A stretch of DNA of 31,338 bases from Chloroflexota bacterium (GTDB lineage: Bacteria; Chloroflexota; Ktedonobacteria; Ktedonobacterales; Ktedonobacteraceae). The stretch lies in contig VBJK01000126.1 of assembly GCA_005879655.1 (NCBI GenBank), forward strand, positions 1 through 31,338, in the 5' to 3' direction. The first letter of the stretch is position 1. Every line of letters begins with the position of its first letter. A program made the translations under genes and the position numbers. The notes below the pieces were generated by a model that was not told where the DNA came from, ran no database searches, and saw only the letters and a program-made list of their open reading frames with translations. This document shows, piece after piece, positions 13,996-22,780 of the stretch.

Positions 13996-15228
13996 ATGCG
14001 CATCTTAATGCTTGCTCAATTCTACCTGCCTATGATTGGTGGCGAGGAACGTCATGTTCGCAATCTAAGCCTTGCGCTCGTCGCTCGTGGTCATCATGTT
14101 GTCGTGGTTACGCTACAACAGGGGAATACACCCGCCAGAGAGGATGACCAGGGGATACAAGTTTATCGTATTCACGCTTCCATGCAACGGGCCAATATCT
14201 TATACAGCGAAAAAGGACGGCAGCATATTCCTCCTTTTCCCGACCCTGAAGCGCTCTTAGCATTGCATAAAATCATTCAACAAGTAAAACCTGACATTAT
14301 TCATGCGCATAATTGGATTGTGCATTCATTTACGCCATTGAAGGCATGGAGTAGTGCAAAGCTCGTAGTGACGTTGCATGATTACAGTCTGGTCTGTGCT
14401 ACAAAGCGACTTATGTATGAGAATGCGGTGTGCCGTGGGCCAGCATTCAGCAAATGTTTGCAATGTGCTACTGCGCATTATGGAGCGGGCAAAGGGATTC
14501 CGACCGTGCTCAGCAACAGGTTCGCGGCAGAAGTCGAGCGTAGAACCGTTGATATGTTCCTGCCGGTGAGCCAAGCCGTGGCGGAGGGGACACAACTGAC
14601 GCGTAGTAAAGTACCACATATCGTCGTACCTAACTTTATCCCGGACAATCTAGCGGAACTGTCTAATCCTGAACATCCATTCTTAGAATGGCTACCAGAG
14701 GGTGATTTTATCCTGTTTGTAGGCGAGCTTGCACGCGATAAGGGAGTTGAGGTCTTGCTGCGGGCATATGCGCAATTGAAGAGTCCTATACCCCTCGTAC
14801 TCATTGGTCGTCGTGTGCGTGATTTTGTGCCAGAATTACCTGCCAATGTGTATGTCCTGTACGATTGGCCACACGAGGCAGTACTGGCGGCATGGCAACG
14901 CAGTACGATTGCCGTCGCGCCTTCGATCTGGTCAGATCCCTGTCCGACCGTCGCAATGGAGGCAATGTGTATGGGCAAGCCAGTCATCGCTTCACGAATT
15001 GGAGGGTTGGCCGATATTGTTAAGCATGGTGAGACCGGTCTCCTCTTCCCACCAGGTGATATTCTTGCGTTGCGTGCGGCTCTTGAGCGTTTGATAGATA
15101 ATAGCCAATACAGAGAGCGGATGGGGGAGCTGGCTAAACAACGTGTGGTCTGGTTTCAGGCACAGACAATCGTGCCACGGATTGAGTGTATCTATCAGGA
15201 TATGGTAGCCCTTAACGCGCTACCGTGA
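13996..15228 (+). CDS. GT4-family glycosyltransferase
   Basis: The product has 410 residues and is predicted to transfer a sugar from a nucleotide donor to a cell-surface lipid or polysaccharide. The N-terminal Rossmann half starts MRILMLAQFYLPMIGGEERH, with the G-G motif for the acceptor side and HNWIVHSF. The C-terminal half holds FVGELARDKGVEVLLRAYAQL and VALAP-like VAPSIWSDPCPTVAMEAMCMG (position about residues 312-332). In that stretch the first glutamate of the usual E-x7-E motif appears as aspartate while the second is kept. LIGRRV and GLLFPPGD are further GT-B donor-side signatures. The gene stands alone, with a promoter candidate in front and no surrounding polysaccharide cluster, so the acceptor cannot be named. 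There is no good ribosome site. Confidence 0.93.
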   Translation: MRILMLAQFYLPMIGGEERHVRNLSLALVARGHHVVVVTLQQGNTPAREDDQGIQVYRIHASMQRANILYSEKGRQHIPPFPDPEALLALHKIIQQVKPDIIHAHNWIVHSFTPLKAWSSAKLVVTLHDYSLVCATKRLMYENAVCRGPAFSKCLQCATAHYGAGKGIPTVLSNRFAAEVERRTVDMFLPVSQAVAEGTQLTRSKVPHIVVPNFIPDNLAELSNPEHPFLEWLPEGDFILFVGELARDKGVEVLLRAYAQLKSPIPLVLIGRRVRDFVPELPANVYVLYDWPHEAVLAAWQRSTIAVAPSIWSDPCPTVAMEAMCMGKPVIASRIGGLADIVKHGETGLLFPPGDILALRAALERLIDNSQYRERMGELAKQRVVWFQAQTIVPRIECIYQDMVALNALP

Positions 15229-15433
15229 ACTCTTTTGCTATTTTAGTTTCAAGCTCCAACGAGCCTCCCAAGCCATTTAGACCTTACCGTTGTTGTCACT
15301 AAACCCAGGTTACGGGTAAAGTTACACCTCCCTTCCCTTTTACACAGTGCAGACGCCGTCATGGCGGATATGCACCCGAATCTCAAGCTCTTACAAGCCT
15401 CCCCGCCTTCTACATCATTCAGGTCATGAGTAA
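15229..15433. other. Intergenic stretch with a near-direct repeat
   Basis: GGGTAAAGTTACA (near 15315-15327) and GAGTAAAGTTATA (near 15428-15440) are similar 13-mers about 113 bp apart. They may be remains of an insertion. No gene and no clear terminator for the glycosyltransferase was seen. Confidence 0.3.
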
Positions 15434-15748
15434 AGTTATAGCATTAGAAAAGAGTTTTCTGTTAAGGAGCAAATTGAGTTGGCATATGGGGGAGCTGCCA
15501 ATGGGCGGCCTGGATATTGCGAGGCCATGGCAAAAGTCAAGGGAGAATCAGCTCATCAGCTCATTTGCTCATTTGCTTAATAGCCTCTTATTCGGTCTGA
15601 CGCCGATTCAGGCTGTGGCTTAGATCACTTCGAGCCGTTCAATGACCCCAACAGATCCCTAGCTGAAATGACGGATATAGAGCGTGAGCGGGTTTTAGTT
15701 CAACTAGCTAGTTTAATTAGAAAAAAGCTGCAACAAAATAATAGTTGA
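15434..15748 (+). pseudogene. Decayed gene fragment, frameshifted at a short tandem repeat
   Basis: Two protein-like pieces lie in different frames. The first, 15434-15580, contains KEFSVKEQIELAYGGAANG and EAMAKVKGESAHQLI. The second, 15584-15748, contains DHFEPFNDPNRSLAEMTDIE and ends VLVQLASLIRKKLQQNNS. The junction falls in a slippery tandem (CAGCTCAT, CAGCTCAT, TTGCTCAT, TTGCT), which explains the shift. No start codon is evident for the first piece. The family is not recognised. The stretch 15749-15867 is AT-rich and holds no gene. Confidence 0.4.
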
Positions 15749-15867
15749 TGAAAATGCGATTAACCAAAGATATACAATAAAAGGCAAAGTAATCTCTTGC
15801 AGCAGGTCAGTTTTGTCTGTATACTAGAGGATGTTCATTACCCATGAAGCGTTGATATTATTGACAT

Positions 15868-15886
15868 TATAATTAGAAATGAGAGG
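15868..15886 (+). promoter_or_regulatory. -10 element and ribosome site of the defence-like operon
   Basis: A perfect TATAAT (15868-15873) lies 18 bp ahead of the ATG at 15892. No good -35 is seen at 17 bp. The ribosome site GAGAGG (15881-15886) would lie at the very 5' end of the message. An activator could be needed; this is inference. Confidence 0.4.
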
Positions 15887-15891
15887 ACGCT

Positions 15892-17331
15892 ATGCAAGCA
15901 GATATTGCAATTATTACCATCCGTGACGACGAGTTTGGAGCTGTGTTTGACCGACTCACACAATACCCGCTAAAACGGCTAAGAGGTCTGAGCAGCAAGC
16001 GCACATATGCAATATTCTCTGTGCAGACCAGCACCGATAATATCTGTACTGTCGCCCTGGCACGTTGTCCTGAACAAGGCAATGGAGTATCACAACAGGT
16101 TGCCTTTGATATGATGCGGGACCTGGACCCCCAACTGCTGCTCGTTGTCGGTATCGCTGGTGGTGTTCCTCACAACGAATTTACACTCGGTGATGTCGTT
16201 ATCTCTTCGCGCATCCACAACTTCACGGTGAGTGCTATCAACCAGAGCAAGATCACCTTCGATGTCACAGGCGGCATTCATCCACTCGTCAGTGAGATCG
16301 TTGCTAGCCTGCCCATGTATAGAAGCGAGCTGGCGGGCTGGAATGAACACGATTGTATCCACATGGCACGACCAGCCATGGATCTTTCATGGGTAGCGGA
16401 TAACGTCTACGGCGAAACCGAGTGGCGCGACGATGTGCTCAAATCATTCAACTCTCATTTTGGCGAGGCCGCTAACCATGATCGGCTCCCTCTCTTCAAA
16501 ACAGGCAGTATTGCTTCAAGCAACATGCTGATGAAGAATACAGAAATACCAACGACATGGCGGGAGAGCGCACGCAGTATTTTAGCTATCGAGATGGAAG
16601 CCGCCGGTGCCTTACAGGCCGCACAACAGATGGGCAAGCAGTACCCGGTCATGGCTATTCGCGGCATCAGCGATATCATTGGCCTTAAACGTGACGAGCG
16701 CTGGACATCCTACGCCTGCCAGTCTGCTGGTGCCTTTACTTGTGCATTCATCAACGCTGGTATTATCGAGCCGCGCGATAGTAGTGCTCCCACGGCTCAC
16801 GGATCAACTCAACAGCAGGGTGCCAATGCTCCAGCGGCAACGAGTGCACAAGGCAGCAATAAATCGGCTCCCCTCGATGTCTTCATCAGTTACTCTGCCA
16901 AAGATGAGAAATTCAAAGATGAACTAGAAACCCATCTTGCCATGCTCAAACGCAATGAGATTATCTGTCCACACTATAGCGAGTCAACGAGCCAGCCAGT
17001 GGGAGCAGCAGGTCAAGAATGGAAAAAAGAGGTTGGTAGCCTCATCGAGCGATCTCAAATCATCCTGTTACTGATCAGCCCAAGTTTTCTAGCTTCAGAC
17101 TACCACTATGAAGAGATGCAGCGTGCTATGAAGCGCCATGAATCTGGCACTGCCCGTGTTATCCCAATCATTATACGTTCAGCGAATATAAGCAATACTC
17201 CTTTTAAAGATCTACTGGCATTGCCACGTAATCTTCAGCCCATTGATACATGGAATAACCGCGATGCAATCTGGGCAAAGATCGCTGAAGAGATTCAAGA
17301 CGTTTGTAAGAGTTTGGGTGGAGGTAAGTAG
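15892..17331 (+). CDS. Nucleoside phosphorylase/nucleosidase-TIR fusion protein
   Basis: The product has 479 residues. Residues 1-295 form a PNP/UDP-family (MTA/SAH nucleosidase-like) domain with VVGIAGG (85-91), LGDVVISS, IEMEAAGA (233-240, ribose-binding Met-Glu) and RGISD (257-261, whose Asp is the general acid in MTA nucleosidases). A Gln/Ala/Ser-rich linker (about 298-326) leads to a TIR domain. That domain has DVFISYSAKDE (329-339), ILLLISPSFLASDYHYEEM and the candidate catalytic glutamate at 407/408. TIR domains of this type usually cleave NAD or make cyclic ADP-ribose signals. It is the first gene of a six-gene operon, 33 bp before the lipase gene, and is paralogous to the C-terminal half of the last gene. 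Whether the nucleosidase part senses or destroys a nucleoside is unknown. Confidence 0.93.
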   Translation: MQADIAIITIRDDEFGAVFDRLTQYPLKRLRGLSSKRTYAIFSVQTSTDNICTVALARCPEQGNGVSQQVAFDMMRDLDPQLLLVVGIAGGVPHNEFTLGDVVISSRIHNFTVSAINQSKITFDVTGGIHPLVSEIVASLPMYRSELAGWNEHDCIHMARPAMDLSWVADNVYGETEWRDDVLKSFNSHFGEAANHDRLPLFKTGSIASSNMLMKNTEIPTTWRESARSILAIEMEAAGALQAAQQMGKQYPVMAIRGISDIIGLKRDERWTSYACQSAGAFTCAFINAGIIEPRDSSAPTAHGSTQQQGANAPAATSAQGSNKSAPLDVFISYSAKDEKFKDELETHLAMLKRNEIICPHYSESTSQPVGAAGQEWKKEVGSLIERSQIILLLISPSFLASDYHYEEMQRAMKRHESGTARVIPIIIRSANISNTPFKDLLALPRNLQPIDTWNNRDAIWAKIAEEIQDVCKSLGGGK

Positions 17332-17364
17332 TCAGGTACAGTGTCGCAACTAGGAGGATAAATA

Positions 17365-18816
17365 ATGACCCAAAGGCGTCTACGCGATATCGTAATTATT
17401 CTCCCTGGTATCCTTGGCAGTGTCTTACAAAAGAATGGGCGGGACCTCTGGGCCATCTCCGGTCAGGCGCTAGGTCCGGCATTAGCCAGCCTGGGAGGAT
17501 CACTGCAAGATCTACAATTACAAGGCGATGACCCTGATATTGATGATCTTGGAGACGGTATTGAGGCCACACGCTTAATGCCAGATATTCATCTTATTCC
17601 TGGCTTATGGAAGATTGATGGCTATAGTGAGATGGTTCGTTTGATTACCAATCATTTTAAGGTAGAACAGGGTAGCCTGAAGGATGATAAGCCAGCGAAC
17701 TTTTTTGAGTTTCCATACGATTGGCGACGCGATAATCGTGTCGCCGCTCGTCGCCTCCAGCAGTTAATCGATCAGAGACTTCCACAGTGGCGTCAATACT
17801 GCGGTGATGAGAGCGCGAAAGTGATTTTCCTCGCTCATAGTATGGGAGGCTTAGTCGCTCGATACTATCTTGAAGTATTAGAGGGGTGGCCCAATTGTCG
17901 TGCACTGATTACGTTTGGCACCCCTTATCGCGGCTCTCTACAGGCTGTCAATTATCTGGCCAATGGCTGCAAAAATATGTTTGTGGATTTGACGCATGTG
18001 GTACGCTCATTCACTTCTGTTTATCAACTCCTACCGATCTATAAAGCAGTTCATACTGGACATGGCTATGAACGTGTTGCAGAAACGGGTGGTCTTCCTA
18101 ATATATCACAGGAGAGGTGCCAACAGGCACTGGCATTTCATCGCTCAATTGAAAACGCAGTGGCTATACATCAAAACGATAACAAATATCTCAGTCATGG
18201 ATATAAGATTCTCCCTATTGTTGGCACACACCAACCTACCTATCAATCGTGCAGCTTGGTTGATGGGAAACTGCTCATGAGCCAGCAGCTCCCAACGGGT
18301 GTTGATGCTCTGTTAGGTGGCGGTGATGGTACCGTGCCACGGCTATCAGCGATCCCTATTGAATTAGCCAACCAATATCGAGAAACGTATATCCCTGAGT
18401 GTCACTCATCTTTACAAAACAGTAGAGCCATGCTGAGTGATCTTCGTAGCCGTTTGGAAGCAACTCAGACAGTGGGACTAAGTACTATCCGTGGACCAGA
18501 GCTGCATCCAGCAGGGGAGCAACAGGCAGCGATCTCTTTAGAGCTTGATGATCTTTATACAGCAGATGAACCTGTCAAGCTTAGTGCCCAACTGATCAAT
18601 TATCCCGATCATACAGCATCGCTCAAGGCTCTCATTGAAGCAGTTGGCTCAGCCAACATCCCTACCATAGAACGAATATTTGGCTTTGAGGAAGGGCGTT
18701 GGCAGCTGACAGCAAAAGGACTGACTCCTGGTCTCTATCGATTGACTGTGCACACAAGCAACGTGAGGCCGGGAGGACCTGCTCCGGTACATGATGTGTT
18801 TGAAGTTGTGCGCTAA
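17365..18816 (+). CDS. LCAT-like alpha/beta hydrolase (putative lipase/acyltransferase effector)
   Basis: The product has 483 residues; the ATG follows AGGAGGATAAATA. The first 360 residues match the lecithin:cholesterol acyltransferase/PGAP1-like alpha/beta hydrolase layout. They contain VIILPGILGS (oxyanion loop), PYDWRRDNR, the nucleophile elbow LAHSMGG (Ser159), FGTPYRGS, GGGDGTVPRLS (Asp321) and PECHSSL (His347), so the triad looks complete. Residues 380-483 form a beta-rich tail (ending LYRLTVHTS then VHDVFEVV), perhaps an Ig-like adaptor. No signal peptide is seen, so the enzyme should act in the cytoplasm or at the inner face of the membrane. In a TIR/MoxR operon this suggests membrane-lipid attack as an effector activity. 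A housekeeping lipase seems unlikely given the tight gene order. Confidence 0.88.
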   Translation: MTQRRLRDIVIILPGILGSVLQKNGRDLWAISGQALGPALASLGGSLQDLQLQGDDPDIDDLGDGIEATRLMPDIHLIPGLWKIDGYSEMVRLITNHFKVEQGSLKDDKPANFFEFPYDWRRDNRVAARRLQQLIDQRLPQWRQYCGDESAKVIFLAHSMGGLVARYYLEVLEGWPNCRALITFGTPYRGSLQAVNYLANGCKNMFVDLTHVVRSFTSVYQLLPIYKAVHTGHGYERVAETGGLPNISQERCQQALAFHRSIENAVAIHQNDNKYLSHGYKILPIVGTHQPTYQSCSLVDGKLLMSQQLPTGVDALLGGGDGTVPRLSAIPIELANQYRETYIPECHSSLQNSRAMLSDLRSRLEATQTVGLSTIRGPELHPAGEQQAAISLELDDLYTADEPVKLSAQLINYPDHTASLKALIEAVGSANIPTIERIFGFEEGRWQLTAKGLTPGLYRLTVHTSNVRPGGPAPVHDVFEVVR

Positions 18817-18849
18817 CATAGCTATCAGCGTAACGGATGGAGCGCGTTA

Positions 18850-20868
18850 ATGGAATGGGAACTGTGGCCAAAGAGGGTCCCTCAGAATCTCGCACGGTAT
18901 GTCACATTAGAAGTGGAGAGATATCTCCGTTTACCTCTAAATACTTATGATGCAGGAAAAAATTACCTGGCCATTATTGAGGACATCTACAATGGACTTC
19001 GTAAAAAGAATATAAGATACGTTCCAGAGCATTACCATCCTGCGGAGAAGCTCCAGCGTATTTTTACTCCGCACGAAATTTTTGAGGCCCCAGGGACAGG
19101 AAACTGCCTCGATCTTGCCATCTGTTTTTGCGGATTATGCCTTAGCAATGGCTTGTTACCAATTCTTATTGTGCTTGAAGATCACGCATTAGCAGCCGTG
19201 TCACTCAGGCATAGCATCAGGGAGTGGGATGGTTATCGGCAAGCTCGCTCTTTGTTCGATACTTATCCTTTGAGCGATGTGACAAAGCTATGTAAGCTCA
19301 TAGACGAGAGTGGTTATCTTGTTATAGAATGTACTGGTTTCGCAAACAGTGCAAGGCTAGGACAAAATCCAGATGCTCGTTACCCGGAAACCATTGGACG
19401 CGAAAACGGTGTGTTACCATTTGAGCGTGCTCGTGAGGCAGGGCTTGAACAATTGAAACTAAAGGAAACGCGACCACTGCAATTTGCTCTGGATATTGCG
19501 GTTGCTCACTTCGCCTGGGGACTTGTGCCATATAGCTGTGATAACCGCCAAAAACCAGTGCGCAACTTATATCATCCAAATTTCCTCCCCAATACTTTTT
19601 TTCCTTTGACTAACACCGAATGTCCTGTTGTAGATACACGCCCCTGTATCTTTGTAAGTCATGATGCTGTGGGAGATACAAGTGCAAAAGATGTACTCAA
19701 CAACATCTTACACGCATTGAAAGAGGCGGACTTTGTCGTTGTTTTAGATACACAACGACCGTCGTCATTCAGTGAAGAATGGCGAAAACAACTCTATATC
19801 TGTATACAACAGTGCCATGGAGCTGTTGTTGTCTTTTCAGAAAGTGCATTGACATCAGAATGGGTAGCGTACGAAGTTAACATGCTCAATGTACGGAAAT
19901 ATCTGAACCCCAAATTTGTGATTACTCCGATACTCCTACCATCTGTCACGCAAGACCAATTGGCAAAGTACCATTTTTCTGGCGATGTACTGCTAGCATT
20001 GCAAGAAATTACAAAAGATAGCACTATTGCATCTATTATAGAACAACAATTTGGGCCGCTCAAGAGTATCCTTCCTGAGAATCCATTGCAAAAGCTGGGT
20101 GGGGTCATTACTCCCTGGCTAAACAAACTTGATAGGGCTACAATAGAGAGTGTGGCTCTGGAACTACACGCAAACACGATTTCTTGGCCTCAAGATAGCG
20201 AGAGCCGTAAAATGTTGCTCGCCCAAGAGTTATTGAAAGCCGAGCTTCTCGATGTACATAACGCCATGATTGAGCTTGCGCCGAAGTTGGAGCAAAAACA
20301 TGCAGAGCATATAGTTACTATCCTTGCGCCCTCCTGGATCGATGAACGGGCCGTTGCTCCTATTCCGAAACTGGTGAAAAGGCCGCTCATACGTAGAACT
20401 ATGTGCCTCAATAGCGAAGAGCCGCTGACGGCTGAAATGTACATTCGTCGTGCCTGTAACGCCTTTCCCGGCTGGCAAAAGCCCATTAAAGCCCTCAATA
20501 CTTCAGGGGAGGATCTCTTTGAGGCTGTTGAGCGACAAATCCTGGCCGGTTACAGAAAGACCTTTGTTGACGATGATGCGAGCGATGCCTATATTAAGAA
20601 ACAGTTGGGCATCCCAAGAACAAAGATTGAACCTTATATTGTGTTGATTCACGGAGAGCTTGACCGTGAGATACTGAGGATGCTGCGAACAAAATACCTT
20701 GGCGTTACTTTCTTCCTTTTGTCCAGTGATGAGTCTATTGATGAGCAGGAATTGGAGCAAAACGATATAGAGCTTTTGCTCCCTCTACTTGATCATCTAG
20801 AAGAGGACGATGCACATAGCATCTATTGGGCTATACGTAAAGTTGTGAAAGATAGTTTCTCTTACTAA
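18850..20868 (+). CDS. Transglutaminase-like peptidase-TIR protein with conserved C-terminal module
   Basis: The product has 672 residues. Residues about 10-165 form a transglutaminase/papain-like domain: GTGNCLDLAICFCGLCLSNG with candidate Cys86, LEDHALAAV with His112, and VIECT with an acidic third residue near 160. Residues about 265-400 form a divergent TIR domain starting CIFVSHD, with WRKQLYICIQQC, VVVFSESALTSEWVAYEVNM and candidate catalytic Glu342. The rest (about 410-672) is helical, then PSWIDERAV, RRTMCLNSEEPLTAEMYIRR and a beta-alpha region with IVLIHGELDREIL. I take it as a partner-binding module of multi-domain effector proteins, by memory and without search. It lies 33 bp after the hydrolase and 11 bp before the MoxR gene. 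The peptidase could activate a partner by cleavage; this is inference. Confidence 0.85.
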   Translation: MEWELWPKRVPQNLARYVTLEVERYLRLPLNTYDAGKNYLAIIEDIYNGLRKKNIRYVPEHYHPAEKLQRIFTPHEIFEAPGTGNCLDLAICFCGLCLSNGLLPILIVLEDHALAAVSLRHSIREWDGYRQARSLFDTYPLSDVTKLCKLIDESGYLVIECTGFANSARLGQNPDARYPETIGRENGVLPFERAREAGLEQLKLKETRPLQFALDIAVAHFAWGLVPYSCDNRQKPVRNLYHPNFLPNTFFPLTNTECPVVDTRPCIFVSHDAVGDTSAKDVLNNILHALKEADFVVVLDTQRPSSFSEEWRKQLYICIQQCHGAVVVFSESALTSEWVAYEVNMLNVRKYLNPKFVITPILLPSVTQDQLAKYHFSGDVLLALQEITKDSTIASIIEQQFGPLKSILPENPLQKLGGVITPWLNKLDRATIESVALELHANTISWPQDSESRKMLLAQELLKAELLDVHNAMIELAPKLEQKHAEHIVTILAPSWIDERAVAPIPKLVKRPLIRRTMCLNSEEPLTAEMYIRRACNAFPGWQKPIKALNTSGEDLFEAVERQILAGYRKTFVDDDASDAYIKKQLGIPRTKIEPYIVLIHGELDREILRMLRTKYLGVTFFLLSSDESIDEQELEQNDIELLLPLLDHLEEDDAHSIYWAIRKVVKDSFSY

Positions 20869-20879
20869 AAGGAGATGCC

Positions 20880-21791
20880 ATGTCGTATAAAAAAACGTTC
20901 GATCCTCCACCTCCTCACTTTGTCACGGATGACTCTGTTGAAGAAGCGCCATTGCAAATGGGAGACCGACAGGGGCAGAATGTGTATGTTTACACTGAGA
21001 AAATCATTCTGGCCGTAAACGTCGCTCTTGCTACTACACGACCCCTTCTGGTGCGTGGCCCTTCCGGCTCAGGGAAATCTTCACTCGCCAGCAGTGTCGC
21101 CGATATCCTGCGCTGGAGGTACTATGAAGAGGTTATCGGCTCGCGTACTCAGGCTCGTGACTTACTCTGGCGTTTCGATACTCTGCGTCGCCTCAACGAT
21201 GCACAAGCTCAAAAACTACAGAAAGATCCTGCCGCTTATATAGAGCCAGGCGTGCTATGGTGGGCCTTTGATCGAGACAGTGCCTTGCGACGAGGATCAG
21301 TAAAGTCAGCGCCAATCGACATCCCATTCGCCACCGAGCCTGCACAGCGCCATGAGCATATGCGTGCTGTTGTCTTGATAGATGAGATTGACAAAGCTGA
21401 TCCTGATGTCCCTAACGACCTGCTTGTCCCCTTGGGGGCTGGTAATTTTGTGGTGTCAGAGACAGAGACCTGTGTGAGAGCGCGTTCTTCACCTCTGGTT
21501 TTCATTACTACCAATGAAGAACGTGTCCTGCCGCGTGCTTTCTTGCGTCGTTGTGTCGTTTTGACTCTGGAAGCCCCTGACGAGCTACGTCTATACGAAG
21601 ATGTTGCAAAGCAGGTAATAGAGCAGGAGCAAAACAAACACCAGACAAAATCGCTCACCCCAAGTGCTGCGGAATATCTTGATACTATACGTGCCTGTTT
21701 AGAGCTTGGCGTTAGGCCGCACGACGAGACGTGGGAGGCTATCTTTGAAACGACGTTATTAAAGCCACGTGATCTGACAGGAGGTGTATAG
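20880..21791 (+). CDS. MoxR-like AAA+ ATPase
   Basis: The product has 303 residues with a single AAA+ module. Walker A is GPSGSGKSS (60-68), Walker B VVLIDEIDKADPDVPNDLL (164-182), sensor 1 PLVFITTNEE, and the arginine-finger region LPRAFLRRCVVL. Residues 86-150 contain the MoxR-type insert (GSRTQARDLLWRFD, then EPGVLWWAFD) that forms the central-channel hairpins. MoxR ATPases typically work with vWA-domain proteins as chaperone-like remodelers. The next gene, overlapping by one base, encodes such a protein. The ATG follows AAAGGAGATGCC. In this operon it is the likely NTP-driven switch that holds or loads the TIR, lipase and peptidase effectors. Confidence 0.93.
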   Translation: MSYKKTFDPPPPHFVTDDSVEEAPLQMGDRQGQNVYVYTEKIILAVNVALATTRPLLVRGPSGSGKSSLASSVADILRWRYYEEVIGSRTQARDLLWRFDTLRRLNDAQAQKLQKDPAAYIEPGVLWWAFDRDSALRRGSVKSAPIDIPFATEPAQRHEHMRAVVLIDEIDKADPDVPNDLLVPLGAGNFVVSETETCVRARSSPLVFITTNEERVLPRAFLRRCVVLTLEAPDELRLYEDVAKQVIEQEQNKHQTKSLTPSAAEYLDTIRACLELGVRPHDETWEAIFETTLLKPRDLTGGV

Positions 21792-22780
21792 TGCTGGAAT
21801 CATCTTCGGCTAGCTTCCTTGCTGACCTGACACGCTGTTTCAAGCAGCTCGACCCGACTGACGATGCGACGCGCAGTGCGATTGCTGATCTGCTTGGTCT
21901 ACACGAAGAGGACGCATATGCAGCTCCGCGTCCGCTCTTCTCACCAATCAGGCAGGCAAGCAAAGATCCTTTTCAACCAACATCGAATGCTAGGAAAGAA
22001 AGGAAACCTTCCCTTCCAGCTCAGACCAAGTCTAATGCTGCTCAAACAAGTAATTGGCTTCCCAGTACACTCGAACTGCTCTCAGCTGGGGAGGAAAAAT
22101 GGGACTTTGGTGTGAGTCCCCTGCCCATGCAATCCAGCTCCTCCGAGTTCCCTGAACTACCACTGGAGCCGCTTTTCGTCGCACAGTGGACGAGAGGCAT
22201 TCTCAGCGCTACGCTTTCAACGACTAGTGATGATGGCCCGTTAGATATCGAGCGCATTGTTGCATCTTTAGCACAGAACAAATGTCAACAGCAGTTACCC
22301 AGACTGCCCCAGCCTACATTACGTCGGGGTGTTCAGCTCCTCATCGATAAAAGTGATGGGCTAGTCCCATTTTCGCGCGATCAGCGCTGGTTACAAGATA
22401 AGCTGTTGCATATTGTAGGGCCGGATAAGCTGGAAATTCTACGGTTTATAGGCTCCCCACTACGTGATGTTGGTCCGGGGCCAAAGAGTACCTGGTCAAA
22501 GTACCAGCCCCCACTTGCGGGTACAGTCGTCTTACTGCTGACTGATTTTGGTATTGGACAGCCCATGTTCTCTACTGATGCTGCCAGCATCTCTGAGTGG
22601 TTGGACTTTGCACAGAAAGTTCAGCGCGCTGGTTGTCCGCTGGTGGCCTTCGTGCCATATGCACCCGATCGCTGGCCGTATCACCTGCGCAGGTGCATGG
22701 CCATGATCCAGTGGGATCGTAAAACGAATGTATCTACAGTTCGTCGTCTTATCGGTCCAGCACACGAGGTTAAGACATGA
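21791..22780 (+). CDS. vWA-like MoxR partner protein
   Basis: The product has 329 residues; the GTG overlaps the last base of the MoxR stop and has AGGAGGT upstream. Residues 1-110 are polar and poorly structured. Residues about 175-325 look like a von Willebrand factor A fold. A strand ends in LLIDKSDGLVPF (Asp186/Ser188, a reduced MIDAS DxS), then comes LEILRFIGSPLRDVGPG, then a strand VVLLLTDFGIG (Thr251/Asp252), then WLDFAQKVQRAGCPLVAFVPY. The full DxSxS is not conserved, so metal binding is uncertain. Proteins with this GTxVLLLTDxGIG pattern occur beside MoxR genes in actinobacterial and chloroflexal conflict loci, as I remember them. The stop overlaps the next start by four bases (ATGA), so this gene and the last one are translationally coupled. 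Confidence 0.8.
   Translation: MLESSSASFLADLTRCFKQLDPTDDATRSAIADLLGLHEEDAYAAPRPLFSPIRQASKDPFQPTSNARKERKPSLPAQTKSNAAQTSNWLPSTLELLSAGEEKWDFGVSPLPMQSSSSEFPELPLEPLFVAQWTRGILSATLSTTSDDGPLDIERIVASLAQNKCQQQLPRLPQPTLRRGVQLLIDKSDGLVPFSRDQRWLQDKLLHIVGPDKLEILRFIGSPLRDVGPGPKSTWSKYQPPLAGTVVLLLTDFGIGQPMFSTDAASISEWLDFAQKVQRAGCPLVAFVPYAPDRWPYHLRRCMAMIQWDRKTNVSTVRRLIGPAHEVKT

Noticed and set aside
15426..15623. 65-codon gene ahead of the operon
   Set aside because: Its frame crosses the decayed gene out of register with the two protein-like pieces, and it has no ribosome site.
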